Shown: piece after piece, positions 4,960 through 13,093 of the stretch
How positions within the stretch are numbered: position 1 is the stretch's first letter
Layout: each line of letters opens with the position of its first letter
Assembly (NCBI GenBank): GCA_023391425.1
Contig: JAEWAX010000104.1
Span: 1 to 16,092, forward strand
Direction: 5' to 3'
From: Bacillota bacterium
Lineage (GTDB): Bacteria > Bacillota > Clostridia > Acetivibrionales > DSM-1351
DNA: 16,092 bases
The notes under the pieces: model-generated
Told to the model about the DNA's origin: nothing
Database searches by the model: none
Seen by the model: only the letters and a program-made list of their open reading frames with translations
Made by a program: the position numbers and the translations under genes

Positions 4960-7479
4960 CTAAATAAATAGACTCATATCTGATTCTTCAGCAGAACCTA
5001 GGAAAGAAGCAACTCCTCCTATTGTAACACCATCAATCAATTCTTCCTTTTTTATACCCATAATGTCCATTGACATATTGCAGGCCACGAACTCCACTCC
5101 ATTTTTTTGCGCTTGTTCAATAAGTGATTCTAGTGAATAAATGTTCTTCTTATTCATTAAGCCACGTATCATCTTTGGTCCAATCCCCGCCATGTTCATT
5201 TTAGATAGGGACAATTTTTTTGATCCCTTTGGCATCATAACACCAAACATCTTGGAAATAAAGTCCTTTTTTATACCAGTAGCGTTAGGATTTCTTAAAA
5301 TATTTAACCCCCAGAAAGTGAAAAACATTGTAACCTTTCTACCCATTGAGGCAGCACCATTTGCAATTATAAATGATGCAATGGCTTTATCTAAATCATT
5401 ACTGAAAACAATCATAGATTTACTATTACTTCTCTTTACAGTAGGTGTATCGTCTTTTCTAGCTCCTTTTCTAATTCTTGCTATAAAGGTATTCTTTTCA
5501 AAATTTACACTCAAAAGCTGATTTCCTGTACTTTTACACCAAGTCTTTATATCCTCTTGAAATGCTGGGTCGGTGGCTTTGACTTCAAGTATATCATTAC
5601 TATCTATTGTTTTAATTGCGTTATAAACAGTCATAATTGGCCCTGGACATTGAAGTCCGCAAGCATCGAGCTGTATCTTTACATTTGAATTATTATTATC
5701 ACTTTTGGGATCAGTGAGATATGTTTCATCTTCATCAAACTTGATTGCAGCAGCTTCAGACTCAGAATGTTTAGTTTCATATTCTCTATTTAGCTCATCA
5801 TAATTAAATACGTCATCATTTGATTGGTTTGCAATAGCCATATGGTATAATTTGTAGCCTCCGCTTAAATTTCTAACATCTTTGTAGCCTTTTTGCATTA
5901 GAATTCTGGCTGCGAGATAGCCTCTTAAGCCAACTTGACAAAAAACAAATATTGTTTTTTCTTTTGGTAATTCGGCAATTCTATCTCTGATTTCATCTAG
6001 AGGAATATTAATTGCTCCAGAGATAGTTCCTAACTGAAACTCTGCAGGTTCTCGGACATCTACCAGCAAACCTGTATCGCTATCTATTCCAGCAACTTCA
6101 TCCCAATGGAAGATAACACTGTCTTTTTTTATAATATTCGCAGCTGTAAACCCTGCGATATTTACAGGGTCTTTTGCTGACGAAAATGGAGGTGCATAGG
6201 AAAGCTCTAGCTTTTCCAAATCAAATACCGTCATACCAGCTCTCATAGCTGTCGAAATTACATCCAATCTTTTATCCACACCATCGTAGCCTACAATTTG
6301 TGCACCTAGAAGCTTTCCATCATATTTACCGAAAAGCAGCTTGATGGACATAGGAATAGCACCTGGATAATAGCTTGCGTGAGATGCTGTATGTGTAAAG
6401 GATTTTTCATATTCTATACCATTTTTCTTTAATATTCTTTCATTATTGCCAGTAACAGCTACTGTTAAGTCAAAAATTTTAACAATTGAGGTTCCTTGGG
6501 TACCTTCAAATTTCTCTTTTAATCCGCATATATTGTTTGCTGCAATTCTACCTTGCTTGTTAGCAGGGCCAGCAAGCGGGATGAGTGCTTGATTTCCGCT
6601 AACGAAATCTTTTATCTCGATTGCATCTCCCACAGCATATATGTCTTCGTTAGAAGTTTGCAGATATTCGTCAACATATATGCCGCCAGTCTTTCCAATT
6701 TTAAGACCTGCATCTGCTGCTAAACGTGCCTCGGGCTTAACGCCTATACCCATGATGACCATGTCCGATTTGAGTTTTTTTCCACTTGAGAGCCTTACTG
6801 TGATACTAGCTCCATCATCTTCAAAAGCTTCAACTGCATCCTTAAGATAGAGTTCTACTTGTTTTGATTTCAAATGTTGATGAACTGCGGCTGCCATTTC
6901 ATAGTCCAAAGGACCAATGACGTGGTCAGCAAGTTCTACAACTGTAACTTTAATGCCACGCATGTGAAGGTTTTCTGCTACCTCAAGGCCGATAAAACCG
7001 GCACCTACAATGACAGCTCGTCGAGGCTTCGCCTCATCAACATAGTCTTTGATCCTATAAGTATCAGGTATATTTCTTAATGTGAAAATTCGATTGGATT
7101 CAATCCCGGCAAGTCTTGGTTTTACAGGCTCTGCTCCCGGGGAGAGTATTAACTTATCAAATGTCTCAGTATATAACTTTTGCTCTAATATATTGAGGAT
7201 TTCAACAGTTTTATTCTTAGTATCTATTTTTGTGACTTCGTTATTTACTCTGACATCTATTCTAAAACGTTCCTTCATTTTTTCAGGTGTTTGAACCAGA
7301 AGTTTTTCCTTATCTTTAATAACTTCACCTATATAATATGGTAGACCACAATTAGCAAAAGAAATATGCTCCCCTTTTTCTATTAGTATTATTTCTGCAT
7401 TCTCATCAATTCTACGAAGTCTGGCTGCTGCACTTGCGCCTCCGGCAACTCCACCCACAATTATAATTTTTTTATTCAT
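4960..7479 (-). CDS. Four-module sulfur enzyme: CoA-disulfide reductase-like / rhodanese / TusA / DsrE-like
   Basis: Four modules are fused in one cytoplasmic protein of 839 aa. Residues 1-445 form a FAD/NAD(P)H pyridine-nucleotide disulfide oxidoreductase of the CoA-disulfide reductase class. It has GGVAGG (9-14), single active-site Cys44 in FANCGLPYY, a second nucleotide fold GAGFIGLEVAE (159-169), an AVGDA motif (282-286) and a dimerisation domain with YAPPFSSAKDPVN (428-440). Residues about 455-550 are a rhodanese domain with active Cys514 (CQVGLRG). Residues about 600-672 are a TusA/SirA domain with CGLQCPGP (607-614). Residues about 686-839 are a DsrE-family domain with Cys800 in FVACNMSMDIMG. 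The four cysteine sites are those expected for persulfide relay. Likely role: reducing CoA or polysulfide disulfides and passing sulfane sulfur between the modules. A strong AAAGGAGG ribosome binding site precedes the ATG. It is the first gene of an operon with the ArsR regulator. Confidence 0.93.
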   Translation of the reverse strand: MNKKIIIVGGVAGGASAAARLRRIDENAEIILIEKGEHISFANCGLPYYIGEVIKDKEKLLVQTPEKMKERFRIDVRVNNEVTKIDTKNKTVEILNILEQKLYTETFDKLILSPGAEPVKPRLAGIESNRIFTLRNIPDTYRIKDYVDEAKPRRAVIVGAGFIGLEVAENLHMRGIKVTVVELADHVIGPLDYEMAAAVHQHLKSKQVELYLKDAVEAFEDDGASITVRLSSGKKLKSDMVIMGIGVKPEARLAADAGLKIGKTGGIYVDEYLQTSNEDIYAVGDAIEIKDFVSGNQALIPLAGPANKQGRIAANNICGLKEKFEGTQGTSIVKIFDLTVAVTGNNERILKKNGIEYEKSFTHTASHASYYPGAIPMSIKLLFGKYDGKLLGAQIVGYDGVDKRLDVISTAMRAGMTVFDLEKLELSYAPPFSSAKDPVNIAGFTAANIIKKDSVIFHWDEVAGIDSDTGLLVDVREPAEFQLGTISGAINIPLDEIRDRIAELPKEKTIFVFCQVGLRGYLAARILMQKGYKDVRNLSGGYKLYHMAIANQSNDDVFNYDELNREYETKHSESEAAAIKFDEDETYLTDPKSDNNNSNVKIQLDACGLQCPGPIMTVYNAIKTIDSNDILEVKATDPAFQEDIKTWCKSTGNQLLSVNFEKNTFIARIRKGARKDDTPTVKRSNSKSMIVFSNDLDKAIASFIIANGAASMGRKVTMFFTFWGLNILRNPNATGIKKDFISKMFGVMMPKGSKKLSLSKMNMAGIGPKMIRGLMNKKNIYSLESLIEQAQKNGVEFVACNMSMDIMGIKKEELIDGVTIGGVASFLGSAEESDMSLFI

Positions 7480-7552
7480 AATACCTCCTTTATAAAATAT
7501 GCCAATAACAGATGCTCATTAACTTTGTAAAAATACTATTAGTTATATTTAT

Positions 7553-7580
7553 ATATCATTATATTATAATTATACGATAT
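7553..7580. promoter_or_regulatory. Candidate operator dyad over the -10 box
   Basis: An imperfect inverted repeat (ATATC at 7553-7557, GATAT at 7576-7580, with 10 of 14 positions matching between half-sites) covers the -10 element of the sulfur operon. The location fits repression by the ArsR-type protein. The surroundings are very AT-rich, so chance is a serious alternative. Confidence 0.3.
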
Positions 7581-7597
7581 ACTATTTTGATTGTCAA
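7569..7597 (-). promoter_or_regulatory. Consensus sigma-A promoter of the sulfur operon
   Basis: On the minus strand TTGACA (7592-7597) is followed after exactly 17 bases by TATAAT (7569-7574), a perfect match to the housekeeping consensus. The start codon lies about 90 bases downstream. Such a strong promoter is usually held by a repressor, consistent with the ArsR gene in the operon. Confidence 0.85.
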
Positions 7598-7764
7598 TAA
7601 AATAACAATAAGAAGCAAGTAAAATAAAAATAGATATTAGGTTAAAGAATAAAACTCCTATATTTTATATATACTAATGAACAAATAAATAACTAAGAGT
7701 TACTAAATTTGAAGTAAAACTTCATTAGTCATGTTCAAGAAAAAAATAATATGGAGTGAAAATT

Positions 7765-7923
7765 ATGAATATCAAGAACAATAAGAAAAATAGGAGAACC
7801 AAAAGCAAGGAGCAGGATGGTGCTTTTCCTTCAATAAATATTAATCATGACCCTCAAGCTGAAAGTGCTAGAGCAAAATTTGGATTAGATACCGTTGGAG
7901 ATGGGGATAGAAATAATTTGTGA
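7765..7923 (+). CDS. 52-residue small basic protein with NHDPQAESARAKFG motif
   Basis: The frame starts at ATG 7765 with GGAGTG about 9 bases upstream, ends at TGA 7921-7923 and is followed by a clear terminator, so it is a real single-gene unit. The N-terminal 20 residues are very basic and Asn/Lys/Arg-rich. The C-terminal half carries ININHDPQAESARAKFGLDT and ends in an acidic GDGDRNNL. I recall small clostridial proteins with a similar NHDPQAESARAKFG-type core (CPC_1213-like), but the match is from memory and the function is unknown. It has no signal peptide or membrane segment. The preceding 285 bases (7480-7764) hold the divergent sulfur-operon promoter and a small hairpin GAAGT-AAA-ACTTC near 7710. 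Confidence 0.75.
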   Translation: MNIKNNKKNRRTKSKEQDGAFPSININHDPQAESARAKFGLDTVGDGDRNNL

Positions 7924-7960
7924 GGAGAAAATGAGTGAACGATTGGAAAGTAGCTTGTAG

Positions 7961-7994
7961 AGACAGGGGATTAATAGGATTCCCTGTCTTTTTA
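7961..7994 (+). terminator. Intrinsic terminator after the 52-residue gene
   Basis: AGACAGGGGA (7961-7970) pairs with TTCCCTGTCT (7980-7989), a 10-base stem with one G-T pair and a 9-base loop, followed directly by a T-rich tail. This is a textbook rho-independent terminator. Confidence 0.9.
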
Positions 7995-8110
7995 TAAACA
8001 TAGCTATATAAAAAGGAGTTTACACACGCAAAATGCGACAAATTAATTATTATTACTACAAATTAAATTAAAAGCCTAGACTCAAAAGCTTAAAGATGTT
8101 AAAATTATAG

Positions 8111-8126
8111 TGTTAAATAATTAACA
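8111..8126. promoter_or_regulatory. Dyad upstream of the SDR gene
   Basis: TGTTAA-ATAA-TTAACA is a perfect 6-base dyad about 40 bases before the SDR start codon. It is followed by a loose 16-base tandem duplication of the AACAATC-type sequence (about 8124-8155). It could be an operator, but in AT-rich DNA the evidence is modest. Confidence 0.3.
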
Positions 8127-8167
8127 ATAATCATATATAACAATCATTATATATAGGAGGTATTATT

Positions 8168-8941
8168 ATGAACACTAAAAATTTGTTTGATTTAAAAGGT
8201 AAAGTAGCTGTAATAACAGGTGCTTCTTCAGGACTAGGAGTTCAAATGGCAAAAGCGTTGGCTCGCCAAGGGGCTGATATTGCAATTTTAGCCAGACGAA
8301 AAGAAAAAATGGAAAAAGTCGCTGAAGAAATCAAGGAAATAGGTGCTAAGTGTATATCAATTGTGTGCGATGTAACGGAAACAGCCTCAATTATGGCAGC
8401 AGTGCAAACAGTTAAAGCAGAATACGGCAAAGTTGATATTTTAGTTAACAATGCAGGTTCGGGTGGAGTAGGCCCTGCTGAGGATACAACAGATGATGAT
8501 TGGAATCACACAATTTCAGTTGACTTGAACGGAGTATTTAAGGTTGCACGTGAGTTTGGTAAACTTATGATTGAAAATAAATATGGACGTATTATCAATA
8601 TAGCATCAATGTATGGAATGGTTGGAAACATGGCATTGCCTACAGCAGCTTACCATGCTGCTAAGGGTGGTGTTGTTAATTTGACAAGAGCATTAGCAGC
8701 TGAGTGGGCTAAGCATGGCATAACTGTAAATGCTATCTGTCCTGGCTATTTTGCTACTGAACTGACAGTTGACACTTTGAACACAGAGTCTTTTTCAAAC
8801 TATATGAAAGCAAGTGTACCTGTTGGAAGATACGGAAACGAAGGGGAATTGGATTCCGCAGTGGTTTTCCTTTCATCTGAAAACTCAGCTTACGTAACTG
8901 GAGTTATTCTCCCAATTGATGGTGGGTATACTTGTGTTTAA
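8168..8941 (+). CDS. Short-chain dehydrogenase/reductase (gluconate 5-dehydrogenase-like)
   Basis: This is a classical NAD(P)-dependent SDR oxidoreductase of 257 aa, the usual length. The cofactor glycine motif TGASSGLG is at residues 17-24 and NNAG at 94-97. The catalytic set is Asn121, Ser147 and Tyr162-x-x-x-Lys166 (YHAAK), followed by the conserved PG at 192-193 and the C-terminal IDGGYT. The overall pattern (L-x-GKVAVITGASSGLG near the N-terminus, LAAEWAKHGITVNAICPGYF) is that of gluconate 5-dehydrogenase/3-oxoacyl-ACP reductase-like sugar-acid dehydrogenases; the substrate cannot be fixed from sequence alone. AGGAGG lies 8 bases upstream of the ATG. It is monocistronic, with a terminator downstream and no neighbouring sugar-acid pathway genes to narrow the role. 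Confidence 0.92.
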   Translation: MNTKNLFDLKGKVAVITGASSGLGVQMAKALARQGADIAILARRKEKMEKVAEEIKEIGAKCISIVCDVTETASIMAAVQTVKAEYGKVDILVNNAGSGGVGPAEDTTDDDWNHTISVDLNGVFKVAREFGKLMIENKYGRIINIASMYGMVGNMALPTAAYHAAKGGVVNLTRALAAEWAKHGITVNAICPGYFATELTVDTLNTESFSNYMKASVPVGRYGNEGELDSAVVFLSSENSAYVTGVILPIDGGYTCV

Positions 8942-9043
8942 GGTTAGTTAGACGAAATAATACTATTACGCTATTTAATATATAGAAAGTTATTTTTAAA
9001 TTAGTATAAGAAATAAATATAATTATATATACTACTAATACTA

Positions 9044-9079
9044 AAAAGATGGCTCCAGTATGTTTGGGAACCATCTTTT
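9044..9079. terminator. Bidirectional terminator between SDR and WG-repeat genes
   Basis: AAAAGATGG (9044-9052) pairs with CCATCTTTT (9071-9079), and after a one-base mismatch TCC pairs with GGA. A/T runs at both ends supply U-tails in either direction. It therefore serves both the plus-strand SDR gene and the convergent WG-repeat gene. Confidence 0.85.
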
Positions 9080-9177
9080 GTAGCGTATGAGAAAGTTTAA
9101 ATTCTTTTGACTTATATGTATCCAGCTAAAATAAACGCACTAAGTAATTACATATATAAATAGGCTTGATATATTTA

Positions 9178-11421
9178 TTACCACTTATTAATGTCACTAA
9201 GTTTGTAATTACCGTTTTCATCAGCCTTTACCGTATAATACCAGCTATACTTCTTGTTTACATAATTTTTACCTGAATATTTAATTGAGACTTCTTCTAG
9301 AACATAGACCCTGTATATTCCAGTATCGTAGTCTTTATCAATTGCATATATTTCATATTTAATCAGTTTTTCTTTTGTGTTCTTTTTGTAAAGACTAGGT
9401 ACCAATTGTTTTTGTGAATTGTACAAATTGCTGTTTTTTAACAAGCATGCTTCTACTTTTGGAAAGCTATTATTGTTTATGGCCTCAATAATATTCTTTT
9501 CGTAGGAACTTATCAGGCTCTCAATGGATTTTACAGTACTATCTTTAATATTTGATAGAACATTGATTTTATGGTTTAATATCTTCTTATCAAAAGAATT
9601 CCAAAAAGCTCCCTTAGTATCAATTATACTTGTAATCTGCCCATAGGGAATCTCAAATTCAGGAAATCCAGCTGCATAACATGCAATTTCATATGGGGAG
9701 TAGTATACTTTTATGGAATCTTTACTAAGAATAAAATTTTGGTCTTTAGAGACCTTAACACTGTTTGTGTCGTATAGAATTCCTCCTGAAATAGCTCCAA
9801 CTCTGGAGTTTAAACCAATTTGATAGTTAATAATTGAAGCAAGCTTCTCAGTATATTTACTATCGGCTTTAAACAAATCCTTTAGTCCATAAAAAACACC
9901 CGTTTTTGTATCTATATAGAAATAATCTTTGGATGGTTGCCCGTGTGCTGCTCCAATAGGATACCAATATCCCGATTTTTCAATAATAAGTAAATTCTTG
10001 TTTTTCTCAGCAGAAAAGTCTATATCAACATCTACATTATATTCGTCACTTTCAGCATCACTTTTATATTGGTTTTTAACAGTTTCATATTCTCCGATGA
10101 AATCTTTTTTTAGCTTTGCATTAATATTTTCTTGAACCATCGTATCTGCAATACCTGTAATTTGAGGGTATTCTATAAATGTAAGATAATCTTTTCTGTA
10201 TTTTATTTTCTTTACCTTTATATTATCGTCAAGAGGTATTGTTTCATCTTTTTGCCATATGATGTTACCGTTCTCTTTTAAATAGGTTAGACCTCCATCA
10301 AGTTCAGCTTTAATAATATCTCCAATAAACTTCATTTCACCAATACCTTGGAGTTGAGGTAGATTTTCAACAATATTTCCTTTTAAGTCAATAAAGAAGG
10401 TTTTAGTATTATCACTTGCAACAGCATAGTCACCAGTAAACTCAGACACACTATAATATTCAAAATCAGTAAGCTTTTCACCTTTGTTATTGATTATTGC
10501 TTTTGGGGCATACCAATCATAATTCATAGAATTTTGGCTTACAGCGTACAAACCATGCCCAAGATAATTCATAAAGGTGTATTCAGGAGGAATAACATAT
10601 TGTCCTTTTGTATTTATTAGTCCAAAAAGTAGACCATAATTTCCATCGTCAATTGCCACTACGGCATAACCATCAATAAAGCTAGATGCATTTCTAAACT
10701 TAGGAGCTATAGCGACTGTTCCATCCTGATTTTTATACCCATAGCTGTAGTTATCTTTACTTTCTATACAATATGGTGTAAGTCCCTCAGCCGTATTGTA
10801 TTCATCATAATATTTTAATACTTCTAAGACCTTACCTGTTTTATTAATAACTGAATACTTTCCGGTACTTACCTGTACTATAGACTTCCCATCACTAAAG
10901 CCTTTAACGCTCTTGTATTTTGCAGGTATAACAATTTTACCATTCAAATCAATAAAACCATAAAGCTTATTGTTTGAATTATAAAAACTTACTAATCCTT
11001 CAGAATATTCAAGAAGCTCATATTTACTTTTTAAAACAACTTTACCTGATTCATCGACAATTATATAGCCTGTCCCATCAGCTTTTAGTATAGCCATACC
11101 ATTTTTGTATTCTGGAATATTTGAGTAAAATGGCCCTGCTAAACTTTTACCAGATTTATTAATAAAATAAACATTACAATTTTCATAGGGGTCATCACCG
11201 TTTGCAACAATTGCTATTCCTTTGTCAATAAAATCTTGAGCAAAGTTATATACAGGTTTAATTATAAATGTTCCAGTTTCGTTTATGTAACCCCATTTTT
11301 CACCATCACTGGTTACTACACAAGCAGGGAGGAGCTCTCCTTCCTCAGCTACTACATCAATATTGTAAATTGTTAAAATTAAAACTGATAATAAAAAAGC
11401 TACAAAAATTTTTTTCATCAT
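9178..11421 (-). CDS. Secreted WG-repeat protein with DUF4163/DUF3298-like region
   Basis: Residues 1-25 form a signal peptide (MMKKIFVAFLLSVLILTIYN, then IDVVA before the likely cleavage site). There is no lipobox, so the protein is probably secreted or wall-associated. Residues about 30-390 contain repeated WG/KWG-type units of the form WGYINETG-x-F-x-I-x-P-x-Y, followed by GYIIVDESGK, YGFIDLNGKIVIPAKY, YGYKNQDGTVAIAPKF and FGLINTKGQYVIPPEY, predicted to form a beta-rich repeat array. Residues about 405-625 resemble the DUF4163/DUF3298 pair seen in cell-surface proteins such as PdaC (FEIPYGQI near the end; GAAHGQPS inside). A final helical and beta segment (about 630-747) is uncharacterised. 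The start was chosen at ATG 11421, not the longer frame from 11454, because AAGGAG (11429-11434) lies 7 bases upstream and the signal peptide then begins correctly. Function unknown; binding to wall or polysaccharide is possible. Confidence 0.88.
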   Translation of the reverse strand: MMKKIFVAFLLSVLILTIYNIDVVAEEGELLPACVVTSDGEKWGYINETGTFIIKPVYNFAQDFIDKGIAIVANGDDPYENCNVYFINKSGKSLAGPFYSNIPEYKNGMAILKADGTGYIIVDESGKVVLKSKYELLEYSEGLVSFYNSNNKLYGFIDLNGKIVIPAKYKSVKGFSDGKSIVQVSTGKYSVINKTGKVLEVLKYYDEYNTAEGLTPYCIESKDNYSYGYKNQDGTVAIAPKFRNASSFIDGYAVVAIDDGNYGLLFGLINTKGQYVIPPEYTFMNYLGHGLYAVSQNSMNYDWYAPKAIINNKGEKLTDFEYYSVSEFTGDYAVASDNTKTFFIDLKGNIVENLPQLQGIGEMKFIGDIIKAELDGGLTYLKENGNIIWQKDETIPLDDNIKVKKIKYRKDYLTFIEYPQITGIADTMVQENINAKLKKDFIGEYETVKNQYKSDAESDEYNVDVDIDFSAEKNKNLLIIEKSGYWYPIGAAHGQPSKDYFYIDTKTGVFYGLKDLFKADSKYTEKLASIINYQIGLNSRVGAISGGILYDTNSVKVSKDQNFILSKDSIKVYYSPYEIACYAAGFPEFEIPYGQITSIIDTKGAFWNSFDKKILNHKINVLSNIKDSTVKSIESLISSYEKNIIEAINNNSFPKVEACLLKNSNLYNSQKQLVPSLYKKNTKEKLIKYEIYAIDKDYDTGIYRVYVLEEVSIKYSGKNYVNKKYSWYYTVKADENGNYKLSDINKW

Positions 11422-11517
11422 ATGTACTCTCCTTAAAATATATTTATAAAACAATTATATATAAATCTCAAGTAAATAATAGGAACAATTTTGTAATCAT
11501 TTTGTGCTTATCAAAAT

Positions 11518-11556
11518 AAGCCAAAAGGATTCATGTTGTACGAATCCTTTCGGCTT
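11518..11556 (-). terminator. Intrinsic terminator of the DUF2087/GIY-YIG gene
   Basis: On the minus strand AAGCCGAAAGGATTC pairs with GAATCCTTTTGGCTT, 15 pairs including one G-U, with a 9-base loop, followed by ATTTT. This is a strong rho-independent terminator about 90 bases past the stop of the gene ending at 11644. Confidence 0.85.
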
Positions 11557-11593
11557 GATATAGGCTTATTTGCACTTTACAAGGATAAACGTT

Positions 11594-11633
11594 CTAAGCC
11601 TCTACCTGCTCCGATGGGTTGGTAGAAGCTTAG
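11594..11633. repeat. Second hairpin downstream of the DUF2087/GIY-YIG gene
   Basis: CTAAGC (11594-11599) pairs with GCTTAG (11628-11633) and CTACC (11602-11606) with GGTAG (11621-11625), separated by a 2 x 2 mismatch. It lies between the gene's stop and the stronger terminator. It could stabilise the mRNA 3' end. The rest of 11422-11643 is the leader of the WG-repeat gene and shows nothing else. Confidence 0.6.
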
Positions 11634-11643
11634 GCTTTTAGAA

Positions 11644-12807
11644 TCAAGTTTTCTTATTATATCCTGCATCACCATAGGGCTGTAGCTTTTCTAGCCATTT
11701 TTTCTCAAGTTTCTTGAGCTCCTCATTTTTATCAAAGTAGCCTTCTTTCTTTTCCTCTAGTACTTCTAGCACTTCGAAGGAAAAGGCCTCTTCACCATAT
11801 TGATTCCATTCATCCTGCAATTGTTTGTTTCTAAATCCACCGCCTCTAAGCACCACCTGCGTCCCTTTCATTGTTTTTAAATCTGGAGTAGATCTAATCA
11901 ATATTTTTTGATTTTTCAAGTTTTTGATTTGGTATATGCCTGCTTCGATTTTCATTTCTTTATATTGCTGAATTAATTCTTTTCTGTGATCCATTTCTTT
12001 TTCCTCCATAACAATGTGCTCGGAAATGTTTCCTTTACCCATTTCCAGTTCTTCTTTAAGCCAATATTGGCTACCATCAGGTTTCCTATCCATAAAACCA
12101 TACTCGATTAAATATCTTCTTATAGTTGCAAAGTCTGGATAAATAGTCGTTAGTATTTCGTTGACTTGTTTTTCAGTATAAATATGATTAGGTTTAAAGT
12201 GTTTTAAAATATGTCGCAGTACCACCAACTTGCTTTTTTCCTTCATGTCAAAGGTCTTGAGAGGACCATCCGGACCTTGGTTGAAGTATTTCTGTATTAT
12301 CTTTGAATTCTCATCCTCAGTAACTTTATAACGGTCATCTACCATTTTCGCAGTCTTATGTGGAGGTACAAGCTCTGAAGTTTTCTTGTTGTTCTCCTTA
12401 AGAAGTTCCATCAATACTAAAAAAAGTTTTGCTTGATGTTCTTTCTCCTTTAATACGAACCGATGATTTCTTATAGTAGAGCTACTTCCGATACCTAACT
12501 CGGTTTGTACCTCACTATCACTTTTACCCTGGTAAAACAACTTCAAAAGGCTACTTTGATGATCGGAAAGGCCGGTAAGCTTTTTATCAAAATTTATAAG
12601 GTGCTCAAATACTGAATGGTGATCTTCCTCTATATGAAAACGCATGTACCTCTCAGCTTCATAAAGTAAATCATCATTGGGGTAAATAACACCTTTTTCA
12701 ATTTTTTTATCACAAAGCAAACATACATAGTAATCGTTTACTTCTATATAACCCCGTTTTAGGTCGTCAAGTGAGGCACTCCAAAACAATTCTGAAATCC
12801 GTGACAT
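11644..12807 (-). CDS. Multidomain regulator-like protein: Cys/His finger, HTH, DUF2087, degenerate GIY-YIG
   Basis: Numbering from the ATG at 12807 (387 aa). Residues 29-64 contain C-L-L-C, then F-H and D-H-H, a possible zinc site. Residues about 78-118 form a helix-turn-helix of the LuxR/sigma-region-4 type (LSDHQSSLLKLFYQGKSDSE, then LGIGSSSTIRNHR). Residues about 173-250 match DUF2087 (LVVLRHILKHF, YTEKQVNEIL, IRRYLIEYGFMDR). The C-terminal part, 288-384, has the layout of a GIY-YIG nuclease: GIYQIKN, E368 and the final YN are present, but YIG is replaced by LIR and the usual catalytic arginine is not evident. Nuclease activity is therefore doubtful. Inference: a transcription regulator with a nuclease-derived domain. 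A longer frame opens at a TTG at 12843 without a ribosome binding site and overlapping the promoter. The ATG at 12807 has AAAGGA 10 bases upstream and is preferred. Nothing adjacent identifies a target. Confidence 0.8.
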   Translation of the reverse strand: MSRISELFWSASLDDLKRGYIEVNDYYVCLLCDKKIEKGVIYPNDDLLYEAERYMRFHIEEDHHSVFEHLINFDKKLTGLSDHQSSLLKLFYQGKSDSEVQTELGIGSSSTIRNHRFVLKEKEHQAKLFLVLMELLKENNKKTSELVPPHKTAKMVDDRYKVTEDENSKIIQKYFNQGPDGPLKTFDMKEKSKLVVLRHILKHFKPNHIYTEKQVNEILTTIYPDFATIRRYLIEYGFMDRKPDGSQYWLKEELEMGKGNISEHIVMEEKEMDHRKELIQQYKEMKIEAGIYQIKNLKNQKILIRSTPDLKTMKGTQVVLRGGGFRNKQLQDEWNQYGEEAFSFEVLEVLEEKKEGYFDKNEELKKLEKKWLEKLQPYGDAGYNKKT

Positions 12808-12847
12808 TACAAACACATCCTTTAAATGATTGATAATATACAAACAT

Positions 12848-12874
12848 ATTATATTATTGTCTATAAAAAGTCAA
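12848..12874 (-). promoter_or_regulatory. Promoter candidate for the DUF2087/GIY-YIG gene
   Basis: On the minus strand TTGACT (12869-12874) is followed by TATAAT (12848-12853) with 15 bases between. An overlapping TAATAT gives the ideal 17. The start codon at 12807 lies about 40 bases downstream. From here to 13093 the DNA is AT-rich and no gene was seen. Confidence 0.5.
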
Positions 12875-13067
12875 CTAAATTATGAATGATTTTGAGAGGT
12901 GTACATATTATTTTAAGGTATGGTTATTACATATCCTCGCTTATATGTAAAGTGAGAAGTGATATCTGTTTTTTACATTTTGCCAAATAACATAGAAGCT
13001 ACATTTATGGTAATCTACTAGAATATTTATCGGAATTTTTATACTAACTACATGATATGTTATATAT

Positions 13068-13093
13068 AGGAAAAGCTATAGACTTGTTGCTTG
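13068..13093 (-). terminator. Weak hairpin after the BtrH-like gene
   Basis: On the minus strand two CTATAG units flank a loop of about 12 bases just after the stop codon and are followed by CTTTTCC. The stem is only 6 base pairs, so this is a weak terminator candidate. Confidence 0.3.

Noticed and set aside
5141..7294. Several plus-strand frames opposite the sulfur enzyme
   Set aside because: The minus-strand protein has conserved motifs throughout, so the antisense frames are shadows.
8010..8035. Short similarity (ACACACGCAAAATGCG) to the end of the foldback element
   Set aside because: The shared stretch is too short, and no second end or inverted repeat is nearby.
11421..11454. Longer start of the WG-repeat protein
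   Set aside because: It would add 11 residues before the signal peptide and ignore the well-placed AAGGAG upstream of ATG 11421.
12807..12843. TTG start of the DUF2087/GIY-YIG protein
   Set aside because: No ribosome binding site precedes it and it lies next to the predicted -10 box. The ATG at 12807 is better supported.
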